A stretch of DNA of 64,000 nucleotides from Megalonaias nervosa (GCA_016617855.1 JAECUM010003702.1:1-64000), one strand, 5' to 3'; positions 12,661 to 25,499 are shown, numbered from the stretch's first letter. The notes: generated by a model not told the origin, from the sequence alone. Numbers and translations: made by a program.

Positions 12661-13649
12661 ATGGCTCTTTCCTCTATATGTTACCATTTACAATGTGGGT
12701 CTATTCTACATTTCCACGCCTGTAGGAGGGAGAAGGGAAAAAATAGTCGAGCATGCCATTTTCAAATTGTGAGACATGTGTGTCACTTTTTAAGGTGACT
12801 AGTGTTAGTTGCATTAAGTTTCAGTAAGTCACAGAACAGTCCATATGTGAGACTTCACATTTAGTAGAACCCTTGTTTGTTTTTTTTAAATGCAAATCAT
12901 AGGCATCATTGACTTTGTTGTGTAAAGTTTTTGCATTTAGCTCAGTTTCTCTGATACTCTTGCATGTACAGTCATGAAATGTGATGGATGCATTATTCAC
13001 CATGAAGGGTACTACTCATTGTGGGCAAATGGAGGTCATTGTGACCTACTTTTCACGCTGTGTTAAGTGTGCTGGGTATTTGAAATAAACCCCGGCATAG
13101 CAGTCAAGACATCCTTTTACAGAATTCATGTAGAAACTTAGGACCAGTGTTGTTCCTTTTAATTAGAATCTTCAGCTTGCTGAATCATTTACATCAGACA
13201 GATTATTTACTTGCAAGATGTAAATACTTGTGTACATAAGGAATTTTATGGACTGGAATGCAAAGCTATTCTTGTTTGTTTTCTTAGGCGTTATTGTGTG
13301 ACACAATTTCGTTATGTAATGTCATTATGAGTAAGTCACACAAGTTGTTATGTTCAGTTTACATTAATTGCAAGATTTCATAAGAATTCAGAAATATTAT
13401 ATTTTCTAAATATTTTTGAAGGGGTTTATTTTGGTGAAATCAATATATCTTTATCTTTCTGCGCCACAACTTTAAAATCATTTCAAATTAAGAAATGAAA
13501 TTTAGTAAGTTTGTGAGTAATAATGAAATTGCGTGTAACATAACACTTTCTGACTGCCATTTTTGGTGTCAAGCTTACAGCTCGCTATTTTTTGGTTTCC
13601 ATCTCTTCCTTCCACTCTTCATTTTATAGCGTTTTTATGTGCTTTTTTT

Positions 13650-13945
13650 TGTTAACATAGCTTTAACACTTTTAGTCATATCGCTATAATGTCTGTAGTG
13701 TGGCAATTTATAGTGATGTCTAGCATGTGGGTATTACACTGCAGACAGGTAGAGCAGCATGACCAAGCCAATCACATTATCCTGACACCAGATCAATCAT
13801 TCTAACACTTAACTCTTAATGCTGAACACCAAGTGAGGCAGCTGCTAGTACCCTTTTTATAAGTATTTGGTATGACTGCTGGGGTTCAAACCCATTCCCA
13901 CATCTGAGGTGGACACTATAACCACTTAGGCCACCAGAATGGTGT
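13650..13945 (-). repeat. tRNA-derived SINE family A, full-length copy
   Basis: On the minus strand it begins with a tRNA-like head: GGTGGCCTAAGTGGTTATAG (A-box-like) and GGTTTGAACCCC (B-box-like). The family A body follows (CTAGCAGCTGCCTCACTTGG, then GGATAATGTGATTGG), up to GCTATAACG/GTTAAAGCTATGTTAAC. It matches 27215-27515 along its length. It lies inside the RIF1 intron, antisense to the gene. Confidence 0.75.
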
Positions 13946-14454
13946 TTATAACTTTTTTAAATTTAGGTATGATAATTTCACCATATTAGTCCGGGAGATG
14001 GGGGCAACAGTTCATTGAATATGCTTGTTGCCAGGAAACTTGAGACCTGCGAACATATCTAAGAATAGCATGGTAGTGTGCCATTGATCTGTAGTAATTT
14101 CACTATTTTGTGAGTGCCAATTTTCATGGATTTCATGAATGCTACAAAATGAGTGTTTAAGAGCTAAGAAACAATGATGCTTCTGCAGAAACACAGAAAC
14201 ATGCACCATTTCCAATTTATTATTTTAAGTATTGACAGCAGTGTCAGTTTTTGAGAATCATGAAAATTTATATTCACTGAAATTTACACTCACGAAAATA
14301 GATCCACAGTAAGTAAAATCTGTATTAGAGGAAAATACTTGTGTAAGCAAGTGAACTTTTGCCTCTTTTCACCGCCACATTTCTTATTTAATAAGTCTTG
14401 TTCGTGACGCTGCCTTCATGAACTAAGCTCACAACCATTTTGCTCTTTTTTCAG

Positions 14455-14520
14455 GGGTTGGATCAGTTCAGCTCATTGAGGAGATCACACAGACTCCCCA
14501 AATAGAAAGGAATAAGTCAG
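14455..14520 (+). CDS. RIF1: RIF1 short exon
   Basis: This 66-bp exon encodes GVGSVQLIEEITQTPQIERN plus KS. It is bounded by TTTTTTCAG (AG at 14453-14454) and CAG|GTAAAA at 14521, and is phase 1 on both sides. It joins the DNA-binding exon to the terminal exon. The content is not distinctive by itself. The call rests on splice sites and phase. Confidence 0.75.
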
Positions 14521-14779
14521 GTAAAAATCACCTCCATATTTTTCAATAATGTAATGGTCGTAACTGTAAAATTTATCTCTGAGGCATGCAAGACCAGTTT
14601 GGTCATTTTTTTTTAATCCCTTGTGTCATTTCATCTGTTCTTCTGTCCAGCACAATCTTCTTAGTGCATTTATCATAATGTTGTTATTGACTGCTGTGAA
14701 ACTCTGTAAATACCATGATCATTGTCTGAAATTGTGCACATAGATAGGTCACTTGATTGCTGCACATTTTGTGTTGTTT

Positions 14780-14965
14780 TTGAGGTTTAAAGCCATTTCT
14801 CAGTGCAAGATAGGCTATATATAGTGACCAGTAAGCTATACATGGCGATCAGTATAACTGGTGGGGGAAGAATCCAGGAAAACCCCAGTAAGAACCACCG
14901 ACCCATGGGATGCTACTGGCACGCTTTCTTGCATACCCACATTGGCCAAGCCTGAGACTCACCGA
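14780..14965 (+). repeat. Interspersed repeat family B copy
   Basis: The sequence 'AAAGCCATTTCTCAGTGCAAGATAGGCTATA...CATGGCGATCAGTAT...GGTGGGGGAAGAATCCAGG...ACCACCGACCCATGGGATGCTACTGG' (fragments quoted) is shared with 37815-37980 and, inverted, with 61490-61660. The open frame starting at 14861 is a by-product of this repeat. Confidence 0.7.
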
Positions 14966-15849
14966 ATGTACATTTCTCTGGCAAATTTTTTTTCTCAGTT
15001 ATTGTCTTTGCAGCTGAATGCACTGAAGAACAGAATCTTGCAAATATGTCTTGAAGTTGTTTTTACGGATTGGTCTGAAGCTTGGTGCATATTGTGATTA
15101 TCATTTAAAAATGTTCGTATTGACAGGTATGTCTTTCCTTGTTGTCTCTAAGTTTCTATTTTGACCTACAGCTGGATGCAGTGAATGACGAAATTTTGTA
15201 AATGGAACTACTCATACAGTTTTAGAGTATTGTTGTGCAACTTAGTTCTGATTATGGTTGACGTTGGATGTGCATGTTGACCACTCATTTTAGTCACACT
15301 TTTTCACAAGAATTGTGTCCCTTTCATTTGCTATTGACATTCTTTATCAAGGTAGGGGTATGAAAATAATGACATTTAGAAGGAAAGAAAAGTATTTCAT
15401 ATTATTGGTGATTAAGTCTGAAAATTAACATGTTCTTCCATCAGAGGTGAATATGTGAAGTGGTAGATTGATACTCTTTGGTCTGTTTTAGAGGGGGGTA
15501 GGCCACTTATTTCCATTATATAATCTATACTTTTATGTTTACCGTTTCAATAAAAGTTTTATGGGTTGTGGACTAGTAGCAAAAATACCTTTGCATACCA
15601 GCCCTGCCACCATCCTCATCTTTTTGTCTGGAATAGTCCTCAGTTAACCAAATTTAATTTGATTCATTGTGAAATTAAACAGTTACATTATTGTAAGGCA
15701 AAGAGTTTGGCTGTAGTGTATTGGCCAAAGTCAGTTTCCATAACTCAGAGTTTGCTTTATCTGCCAATTATTTCAGTCAACAATGTTGACTTCATTTTTA
15801 TTTATGCCTGCAATAAATTTTTTTGTATATGCCTGCTGCAAGACAAAAC

Positions 15850-17175
15850 ATGTTATGATGATATCAATCCATCCATCCATCCTTTACTAATTTCATTTCT
15901 GCACAATAACTACCAAACTTTGTGGGTTGCTTGCACTTACGGTAAGAAGGAAAACTATTGATTTTGGGTCAGAAAGTCAACAGTCATGATGCTGTTCATC
16001 CATCCGTTCCAATTTTATATTCTGCACAATGGCTAGAGTTCTCCAACATGTACTGTTACCAGACTTGGTGAATTACTTGGGGTAATTAAAAAACGTATTG
16101 GTTTTGGGTCAAACAGTCAGAGTCACAGGCTGTAAGAAGAAGAAAGTTTTCTACACAGTAATATTAGTTCTAGATAACAAAATCCCAAACCAGACCTTGG
16201 ATGGCCTGCATATGGGTTAGAAAGAATTGAATTGATGCTGGTGTCAAAAGTCAAGGTCACTGTGACCTTTAGAAGAAAAATGGCTTCCAAAATTTGTGGA
16301 TGGCTTGCACATGGAGCAGTGAGAAGCCTACTGATTTTGGGGTCCAAAAGTGTTGAGGCAGACCTGCCTGCCACTACATTTTACCCATAATTTTTAACAA
16401 AAGCCCTCACAAATTACAGAACTATGGGTATGAACAATTACTACAGAATCTGCAAGGTTCAAACTTCACTTTATTTGTGGCTTCCGTATCACAAGCTCAT
16501 TGTTATTCTATGGTTCATTCAGCACCTCATGTAAGCTTGAAGTGTTGTGGTTAGTACGACGTGGGCATGCACAGTTTGCAGTAAATGAATCCATTTTCAG
16601 TAATGGCAAATCGGGGAAAAAGACCAACTCATGAAACTGATGATGAACCATAGGTTGGTGTAACTAGTACTAACACCCAGAAAGCCCCAAAACTGTGTTT
16701 CCATCATTGCATCTCAGATGTACAAAATGAAATACACAGAAAAGTATTCAGGTCTACAGAAGAGTGATAAAGTGTCCACTGCTGTGTGCTGTCGATATAT
16801 CAGTTAAGCATAGGGACGATTTCAAGCAACAGTTCCTCTGTCTCCATCTCTTTTACTTCCATATTATATATTTTTTTTTCTTCAAATTACATTCAGATAT
16901 CACATAATTTATTGTAGAGTCGTGCCTTGTGCAGGTTGCGTTCCTGTCATGCTACTGAAAAAATTTTACTAAAAATCACACTTTTGAGGCAGTCAAACTA
17001 CTGAAATACAGTGGGGGGGGGGGAGGCAGGTCTGTTATGGTCACTGACTTGGAAAAGAAATGGGTTATAAAAACAAATTGGGTTATTGACCATGTACCTT
17101 TGGCCAGAGTTTGTGGATGACTTGCAACTTGGATAATAAAGAAACCTATGAATTTAAGATAAATAAAATTTAAAG
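15850..17175. repeat. Diverged repeats of the 'GGTCAAGGTCA / TTTGTGGATGGCTTGCA' type
   Basis: At least four diverged units share the words 'CAAACTTTGTGG(G/A)T(T/G)G(C)TTGCA', 'AAG(AAA)CCTA(T)TGATTTTGGG', 'GGTCAAA(A)AGTC' and 'GTCAAGGTCACTGTGACC', at about 15890-15990, 16060-16140, 16170-16350 and 17095-17175. More units lie at 22190-22720 and 24420-24560. I have the impression that such units are common in mollusc genomes. No coding content is seen. They fill most of the last RIF1 intron (14521-17576). Confidence 0.55.
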
Positions 17176-17576
17176 TTACAGTTTCATGGAGTTAGAGTTG
17201 GTTTGTGGCAAAGGTGCCACTTGCCTAGGGCGTTGCTTAATCCAGCACAGACTTGCAATGGACCTGCTAGTTGGTTATAAATGAAAATATTTCTGACCTC
17301 ATTTTATTGTGAGATTGCCTCATTGTAATCACCATTAGACCACTTGCTTCAAATGAATGGTGCCATTTGGTCCAATTCTGTGGGGGTCAGAGCTGGTTAA
17401 AATACTGCCTGGACCAAAGTTCAATGTTGCTGCGATTTATTGGATAATCTCCGGTCATCTACACTGCACTTTTAGTTCTTACATGAAGAACTATTAACGT
17501 TACACTTGTTCCAGTTTTCCTCAGCAATTATCAAAAAGAGGAGTAGTATTAATAATAACACACACAACTTTTTCAG

Positions 17577-17902
17577 ATTTTGCATCCAGTATTGATGAAG
17601 TGTTGGCTAACTCTGGTGATCTACTGGATGAAGTTAACCAACTGTCACAGACATTTAAAGAGAGGGCAGACAATAAAACAGATCCTGAAAACACTGATAA
17701 AAACTGCCACCTTAATGCAGATTTGCCACAAAAAGCTGATTTTCTGGCAGTTCTTACTGAGCTTGTACAGGATTGCAGTGTAGAAGATATACAGAAAATG
17801 AAGACTGAAGAGATATTCCAAATGCATCAGCATATTATAACGCTACAGAATCATGTTGTGTCAGCGCTTCGCTTGAAATGTAGTTCTCCAAGTGGTATTT
17901 GA
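17577..17902 (+). CDS. RIF1: RIF1 terminal exon (conserved region III) and stop
   Basis: The acceptor is CTTTTTCAG (AG at 17575-17576). Entered in phase 1, it reads DFASSIDEVLANSGDLLDEV and ends in a helical block with LVQDCSVEDIQKMKTEEIFQ, MHQHI and a basic tail, closing with TGA at 17900-17902. The pattern 'L--L----S-EDI-----EIF-MH' matches the end of animal RIF1, the region III implicated in partner (BLM) binding in vertebrates. The total C-terminal part in this window is about 1,470 codons. Confidence 0.92.
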
Positions 17903-18218
17903 GAGTATTGTAAAATGTGGAATTGATTAATGATGCAAGATAGGATGAATGTTGTGAGAAATGTCTGTTTGGGATATGACTAAAATGAATATTGCTTGAA
18001 AGTTATAGAAACAACCAATTCATGGTCACAAAGGTACTACATGTAAAGTGAGAGATGTATAGGGATTATTTATGATGCATGGGTAAAGGATGTGGCTAGC
18101 AGATGGCATAAGTGATTTGAAATTGAAGAGGGGTGTGTGTAACAATTTGAAAGAAAGTATGGTTGACTGATGAGAAGCACCAAATATGATATAAGGTGTT
18201 TATAGTTGTCAGACTTTC

Positions 18219-18224
18219 AATAAA
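18219..18224 (+). terminator. RIF1: Likely polyadenylation signal of RIF1
   Basis: AATAAA lies 317 bases after the stop codon and is followed within 20 bases by a T/GT-rich stretch (TTATTCTTTGTAATG). It is the first clear AATAAA downstream of the stop. Other sites could also be used. Confidence 0.6.
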
Positions 18225-18239
18225 TCATTATTCTTTGTA

Positions 18240-19585
18240 ATGTTAAAATTGTAACCAGATACCATATATACTCTCCTATTAGTTGATGATTTTTTTTACT
18301 GAAACTTTGATTTAGGCCGAGTAGGGGTCATCTTATAAGTGCGATTTACAGAATAGTTTGATAAATCTAGGGGTAATGTTGCAAACTCAAAATGATTGTA
18401 GTATATAAAAATACTGTAAATTCAAATATTCTTCTGTTTTCATGCCACTAATCCTATTCACAAATATGTATATGGTATGCACTGTGTTTATCAGTTTTAT
18501 GATGGTAGTCATAACACAATACTTCTGTTTCCAGTATTTGGATTTTAATAATTTGAAAATATTACAGGTAAATTATATACTACTCACTGCAGAGTGAGGT
18601 ATCTGTCCATGTTGTTTACCATTGGTATTTACTAGCGTGCTTCCATTTTCATGCAAGTCCTACTAACCTGTATTTATAGTAATATTTGTTCGCTTTGTAA
18701 ACACTGTTTGATGCAATGACAGCTTTGGTGTAACTTGTAATTTCCTTTTCAATAATTAGATTTAATTCACAAGTGATGTTTCCCAAGTATTCTGTCAGTG
18801 TCTGTGGCATGATAAGCTCTGGGCTTGTAAAGGCAGCACTCGCTTTGTTGTCAAGTTGACAATCCTTTTGATTGAGCTGCAAATATGATGATTTGTTTGG
18901 TGCCAAGTATTTAACACTTCCTGTGCATGTTTGACTTCATTTCCTTGGCTTGTAAAAGTAGTCTCCTCATGGTTTTCCCATGACTACCCTTTGAACAAGA
19001 TGTGAGTTTAATACTTGCTCCGTGCCAAGCAATAGAGGGAGGATATTGGAACTTTGCTGTGATCTTGCCACACATTTGACACATGTTGCCGCCTTTAATA
19101 GATTTCACACACTGGATGATCTAAGTTTTACTTAGCCCAAGCTCACTCTCTACATAGGCACCCACATATGACGGTGAAGTCGTGGAAATGGAGTTGGATG
19201 ATAGTTACATTGACTGGATGACGATATACTATGACTAAACGATGGTGGAGGATTTCAGAACTTTATCAGTGAGGATGAATTTTTGAACTATGTACCAGAT
19301 GACATTTGATGGGGACATTTATTGGATATTGTGAATCACAAACATGTGGAACGAACTTTCACTGTTTATTTGTACATGTTACAGGATATTGTCAGTTGGA
19401 TGATTCTGAACTAATGTTTTTATACTGGTATGTGACCTATAACTGAATTCATGGATTAATCATATACATGGATTTAAACAAGTCATGTAGTATGGATTTT
19501 ATTGAATGAATTATGAGGAAATGTAAGTTTTCAGTTTATGGGTGACATATTCCACCCAATAATTTTATTTTACACTGGCTTTGTG
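18240..19585. other. Intergenic sequence, no gene recognised
   Basis: Two minus-strand open frames (18649-18906 and 18911-19108) lie end to end but in different frames. Neither has recognisable motifs apart from one CQMC pair in the second. I cannot support a gene here. Confidence 0.4.
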
Positions 19586-19589
19586 TACA

Positions 19590-19646
<57 letters not shown>

Positions 19647-19672
19647 ACACATACACACACATATATATCTAT
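19590..19672. repeat. (GT)n/(TA)n/(CA)n microsatellite
   Basis: A GT run passes into about 20 TA repeats and then CA-rich sequence. It is continued on the far side of the MITE at 20143-20205 (TA then CA repeats). The MITE therefore appears inserted into a pre-existing TA-rich microsatellite. Confidence 0.9.
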
Positions 19673-19673
19673 A

Positions 19674-20142
19674 CAGTGGGGCCCCGGCTTACGAACCTAA
19701 TCGGTTCCCGGACAACGTTCGTAACCCGGAACGCGTTTACCCATAGGGTCCCATTGTTAAATTTTTAATCCGTTCCCGAGCCAAAAAAAATCGCCTAAAA
19801 TCGCTGCTACATTAAAAAAAGGTGAAAATAGGAGCACTCACACAACACATGCATAGCAATAAAACACAAAAACACTCAAAACCCACAAAAACAACACAAA
19901 CATGACACAAAAATAAACACAAGAACACCACAGACCTCTTTTTCTCACCTTTTTTTTCACTCTATTTGAGTAGAGGCAGTTATATGTGAGCTTGTGTGCT
20001 CAAAATTTTGCGCGCAAGCGAATGGCAGTTCGGTTTGTAACCCGAGTCACCGTTCATAACTTGAGTCATTTTTTGGGCCGGCCTGGCGTTCATAACCCAG
20101 ATCGTTCGTAACCCAGGGCGTTCGTAAGCCGGGGCCCCACTG
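19674..20142. mobile_element. Tigger/pogo-type MITE, 469 bp
   Basis: The ends are perfect inverted repeats of at least 23 bp beginning CAGTGGGGCCCCGGCTTACG and are flanked by TA on each side, the usual target duplication of the Tc1/mariner/pogo superfamily. The subterminal regions repeat the word GTTCGTAACCC several times in inverted orientation. There is no transposase frame, so it is non-autonomous. The perfect TIRs suggest a fairly young insertion. Confidence 0.88.
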
Positions 20143-20161
20143 TATGTATATATACATATAC

Positions 20162-20193
<32 letters not shown>

Positions 20194-20205
20194 ACACACA
20201 CAGAG
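20143..20205. repeat. (TA)n/(CA)n microsatellite
   Basis: TA repeats pass into CACACATACACACACACA. This is the right-hand part of the microsatellite interrupted by the MITE. Confidence 0.85.
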
Positions 20206-22185
20206 TTTGGCATGTTTATTTGTCCAAAGAGCAACTCGAGCTCACTGATGACTAGTCACCCCTTTATATGGATCTGGTCTGCAAAAAAAGTCCTGACATA
20301 AGAGGGTTGAAGAGAAATTGGCTTTTGTAGCCTTAAAAAGGCAGGTCAGTTTATAATCAAGTCCACTTACAATTGAGTATATACAGTAAATAGTTTTCAA
20401 GTGTAGAAGTTATTATTTACAGACAATAAATACCAGTATTACTGGACATTGTGATTATCCAAGAACAGATACGTAAATAATGAACACATTATGAAACCAA
20501 GATGCAGGTACAAATACTATATTTATCGAAGTTTATAGAATGCCATGAGATTTTGTTTCTCTGAGTTTTGCTTTTTCTCTGTGCATAGTAGCATTGTTTA
20601 CAGATTTGATCTCTCACCATGAAGCCACATAAATATATTTATATTATTAAATATTTAATCTGTCTGCTTTCTGAATGCATTTCCAAAGGAAAAATGATTG
20701 TCCCTTTTATAGAGTTCAATAATTAATGAGCATAATAGGCATCCAGTTAATAAGCAAAACTGGCATCCAATCAAAATCAGAGACTTGACATTTCTTGGGA
20801 GATATTTATGATGTATATTTTTTCTTGGTCCCTTTAGCGACAATCAGTAACCGAAATTTCGGTTGCTGATATAAGTTGATTGCATGTTTTCCCAACTAAA
20901 TTTAAGTATGAACTACTGGCTTTTGCAATGTTGTATGCTGTTTTAGGTGGAAGTGCCTGACGAAACTTTTCATGTACTTTTTTGATAAGGGCTATTCCTT
21001 TTAAAAAAATACATGGGACCCAGGGAAGTCACTTTTAAAGAGGGGTACTTACCCATAGATACAATTTAAAATTTTCTTTCCATTTTAATATGAACTCTTT
21101 GAAATCAAAGTTTCCTGGCATATATTTTTTTAAAAACTGCCTTCTCAGGGTACCGTGTATGTTTCAATGGAACAGCCCTCAATTATTTGAGATAACAGTT
21201 GTAAAGCTTTGTAAATTGTACAGTAATTTGCTCAGTGATGAAGTAATTATATTTTTGAAAAGTACAATGCTTTACTATATATTGTAACCAGAAATAATAG
21301 AGCTGTTGTTATTGGGAGACCACCTGTCATTATTTCTTAGATTCTTAATACACACATTTTGTCATATAATAACCTCTGTTATGAGGTATCTTTTTTTTAT
21401 ATTGAACAAAATTTATTCCAAGATCATTCTCTATGGAAATGTTCTAGAAATTTTTTTTTAGCAAAACCTTGAAAGTGTCATGTACTTCCTTTTATTGGAT
21501 ACTTGAAGTTATCAACTGCTCTAAAGCCTTCCTCATGATGGAGGTCATTAATTAGTTCTCTTGGTTTTTATCCTAAATTTGGTACTGCAACACTTTGTTT
21601 CTTTGTATCTGAGAAAAATTCAAGTACTTGCCAGATTTAAATCAGGTGTTTCAGTTAGACTTCATATTGCTCAAAACTTTTCAGTTATTATGTAATTAAT
21701 TTTTTGAAAGTATGTACATTGTGGATTTTCAAATTGAGCTGGAATAGGCTTCAATGCTAAAATCTCAGTGTTGTAATCGGTTACTCTTTTCCTGGAAAAT
21801 TTTGAGCCATTGTTTTAAATCTGAACAGGTGTAGTGAATTTTTTTTCCTTTGGAACAATAAATTGTTGTGAGAAACAGATTGTAATTTTGCTGTACAGTC
21901 AAACCCACTTATCTTGACTATATCAGCGATATTGCTCTTGTAATCTTACATGTAAATAAATAAAGCTTTCAATATAGCTATTCTCTTTATCTGCCTTTGA
22001 TTATCTATCTAAACATTGCAATTTGGTTTGCATGCTTTCAGTTTAGTAAATAAGAGACAGTGGTTATCACTTTTTATATTCCTGCCACAAGGCAGAGTGT
22101 ATTATGTTGTTTCAGCCTTCTGTCAGTTCCCTATTTTTTTTTTTCTGCACAATAATTTGAGTTCTCCACCATCTGCCATTACCAA
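20206..22185. other. Intergenic sequence, no gene recognised
   Basis: No exon or repeat family is recognised. It holds a 16-bp perfect palindrome AACCGAAATTTCGGTT at 20849-20864, which extends to CAG...CTG with one mismatch on each side. Confidence 0.5.
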
Positions 22186-22189
22186 ACTA

Positions 22190-22720
22190 AGTTGCTTGCA
22201 TTTAGGATAAGGAAGATGCCTTTTAATGTCAGGTTAAAACAAAGGTCAAGGTCATTGAGATGGGACCAAACTTTGTGGATGGTTTGCACTTGTGGTAAGG
22301 ATAAAGGTTTCTGATTTGGGAATCAAAAGCTCAACAGTCAAGATAACTATGACTGAGAAAAATAGAAATGATTTCCATGGCGACTTGTGTTCTACCCTTT
22401 AGATGAGAACTAAATTTTAGATGACTTGAAATTGGAATAGGGCAAAGGCTTATTAATTTTGGGGGATCAAAAGCTCAAAAGTCAAGGATACTGTCTGAAA
22501 AACGGTTTCAGCACAAACCTTTAAGGTCTCAACCATGGACTTTAAACAAAGTTAGTGGATAGCTCACACTTTGGGTAAGAAAGAAGCATGTTTATTTTGG
22601 GATTAAATGTCAAAATTACTGTGACTAAAAGAATGGGTGTGTGTGTAATAACTTTAGTTCTGGATCGCGAACTTGGACCAAAGTTTGTGGATGGTAGCAG
22701 TGAAAGGATACGCCTGTGTT
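22190..22720. repeat. Diverged 'GGTCAAGGTCATTGAGA' repeat units
   Basis: The same family as 15850-17175. Three or four units share 'CCAAACTTTGTGGATGG', 'TTGCACTTGTGGTAAGGAT' and 'TCAAAAGCTCAACAGTCAAG'. A further unit lies at 24420-24560. Confidence 0.5.
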
Positions 22721-25495
22721 GTGTATCGATATGATTCAAATACACAGTCCATGATACGATATATTATTGAAACATAGTAACTTGATGGACTTTCCATCTT
22801 TAGAAGGTCTGTCAGGGGTAGGTGGAGCCCTTTTGTGTGATTTACTGGTTGTATTTCCAGTATGCATTTTACAGATGAGACATTTTTAGCATCTATTTGT
22901 ATTTGTATGCCATACTCATCCCTGACAAAATAACAAAAATATTTTAAAACAGACTTCCTGTTGTCAGTGATTTTTATTAAACATTTTAGGCCATTTGAGG
23001 CTGCTCCATTTGATCATATGCAGGACTTGCTTTTACACCGGACAGAGGTATTTTGATTAAACAAATATCTTGACTTCTTAATTTCATTTTTTTCATTCAT
23101 ATTTATTCAGTTTGTCTTAACCCTGATAGGAATGTAGGATTTTGTAGTGCATGATCCCACAGGGCTAAATTGTTTGAGAAAAGAAATGAAAATTGCATTC
23201 TGCTTTTAAATTGTTGGTTTTTTTAATATAGATTTGTATTCTGCCTTTTGTACATTTGCTGACAGGGTGATTGTCGGGCATGCCGTCTATTTTTGGCCAT
23301 CCAGCATGTACATTGGACTCGTATTTAACTCCATTTTCAGGCTCAAAATCACCCACTGGTATTTTCCATTAACACTTTTCCAGCTCCAGTAATCTGATAT
23401 GCCAAAACTTCAAAAAAAATTATTGTGATCATAATGATCACTGTCTGAAGAAGAACCACACTGGGAGTCAGCTATTTAGGGTTTTCTAGGTAGCCTGTGT
23501 TTTAAACATGCATTTGTAAACATTGATGCGTAGTTCAGACTATGACATAAGGCTTGTTTAGTTAACAACCATTCCTGTCAAGAAGAAGAGCTCAGATGTG
23601 TAAATAGTTGCATACCAGAAAAACAGATGTTGTGACAAGCGCTACATGTACTGGTGTGACTAGTGTTGTGTAAATCACTTTGAAGGTGAATGGTTAAATA
23701 AAATTGTATACAGCGCTAAGTACATTTTTATTTGTGGGAGTTTTCATGCGTCTAGTCTCCAGTTGCACAAATGCGTGCAAATTTTGTGATTTGCGTACCC
23801 AAGCAGCATTTCTGTTTACATATTTTGCAGAACAATTAATGACCAACTTTTGCACCAAGTTGCTGATACTTCCTGTTTGTTACACAGCGAATAAGCTACC
23901 TTAAATGCCGATTGGTCATTATTGTTTACCCAGGACTGGAACAAATAACCAGTGAGAATTCAGTAGTGTAGCTTTCAAATTCAAAGTAGGCAAGATACAG
24001 ATCAACAAAGGAACTTCATGTAAAAACTAAATAATGAGTAAAGGACTTGATTTACCTGTGGAACACATACGGAATGTCTCCTTTATGCTGGACAAGCTGT
24101 TGGGATAAAATAATTAGCATGGTACTGGTGGTGGTGGGGAAATAGTATGAATCGTGTCATTTTGTGTTAATTTTGTTGAAGGTAAGTTAATGTTATCAAG
24201 TCTTTTTTGTTTTTCGTACAAAAGTGATTGCCTGTGCCTGCAAGAGCTGTCTCAGATAAATTCTGAATTTAAAGAACATGAAGGCAAGCGACTAATAATT
24301 ATTGACAACTGCTGATGATTAAAATAACTTGCATATGGTAAGTTTCATTTTGTATCAATTACCCACGTCCTGTATCATCATGTGTATCAGTACAAATTAT
24401 TGATACATCAATGAATCCTTTTGCCCCTAGTGGATGGCTTGCAATTGAGTAATAAAGAAACATTAGATTTAGGGGTTTAATGATCAGAAGTCAAGGTTAT
24501 GGCAAGTCTTGTAGGAAAATGGAAGTCTGCACTGCAAGTTTATTTCAAAAAAACATACTTGGCTGAAAGATCACGGTCATTGAGATCAATAGTACCGTAC
24601 AAGTACCTACATAGAGGACTATGCAGCAACAACTTAAAAGGTTTTGTTTTTGTGTTCATGTTTTTTAAAGTCCTGTAGATCATAACCTTCCTTACCACCT
24701 CCACCTACCCCCCATAGACATTGCCATGTTCTATCACTGATGGAGGTGGGGTGCTGATGGTATTACTAAGTTTGCCCATGTATCTTAATTTCAGTTTGTC
24801 AGAGATTTAGATTTGAAGGACTTGGTCCAAATTTTGTATGGTATTGAAGTATCAGGAGAACATTGGGGCTTTGTATCTTCAACACCAGTTTGGACAGATC
24901 TTTACATTGGATTTTGTAATCTGTTTAGCAGGAAACGTCTGATATATTCTTGATGTGAATATCGTTTTATAGACTATGATGTGTATTGTATGAATTTTGT
25001 CTCATCTTTTACAGCTTTGGACAGAGTTATGTCCCTTGTCAATCTGCTTCATATCTTTAAATAGGATGTTGTTTGTGTTGAATCCTTGAAGGAGTTGGAC
25101 TTTGTGCCTTTTGTGTCGTCTCGAAGACATTCATGGACCTGAATACCTATCTTAACTAACTTTGAGTTTTGCTGTTTAAGGCACTAAAGAGCCGATCATA
25201 GCAGGCAGTGTACCTTTTGGATGAATCAATTGGTTATTTGTTATCTTTGAGGGTTCTTGCTCATCTCAGGCAAAAGTAGGTCACATTGACACTTAAGAGA
25301 TTACATAAAGGAAAGGTGCACTCACATGATCTCAACATTACACAATGCAGTTGTGTTGAAATTTAGTCGATGTATTAAATTATGAAAGCCCTAAATTTCA
25401 ACACATTTGCCAGATCCTGAAGTGATCCACTCAAAAATTACTAACAATTACTTAAAAATTAGTGTTACTCAGAATGAGTCAAATCTAAGTAATGT
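22721..25495. other. Intergenic sequence, no gene recognised
   Basis: It contains one more 'TGGATGGCTTGCAATTGAG' repeat unit at about 24420-24560. A stretch ending GTTAAATAAAATTGTATACAG near 23693 could be a transcript end, but no coding exon was recognised nearby. Confidence 0.4.
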
Positions 25496-25499
25496 TAGC

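Larger units (their letters stand above)
12323..14454 (+). other. RIF1: RIF1 intron
   Basis: Bounded by GTAGGA at 12323 and CTCTTTTTTCAG ending at 14454. It carries a SINE family C tail (12548-12660) and a full SINE family A copy (13650-13945). Nothing else was recognised. Confidence 0.8.

Noticed and set aside
14861..15097. 78-codon plus-strand open frame
   Set aside because: It lies on a copy of interspersed repeat family B, and the same sequence recurs at 37815 and 61490 without the frame.
15566..15961. 131-codon open frame in the last RIF1 intron
   Set aside because: Its start is not ATG, its content is low in recognisable motifs and its end runs into the dispersed 'TTTGTGGGTTGCTTGCA' repeat.
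18649..19108. Two adjacent minus-strand frames after RIF1
   Set aside because: They are in different frames without matching motifs. The single CxxC pair is too little to call a zinc protein.
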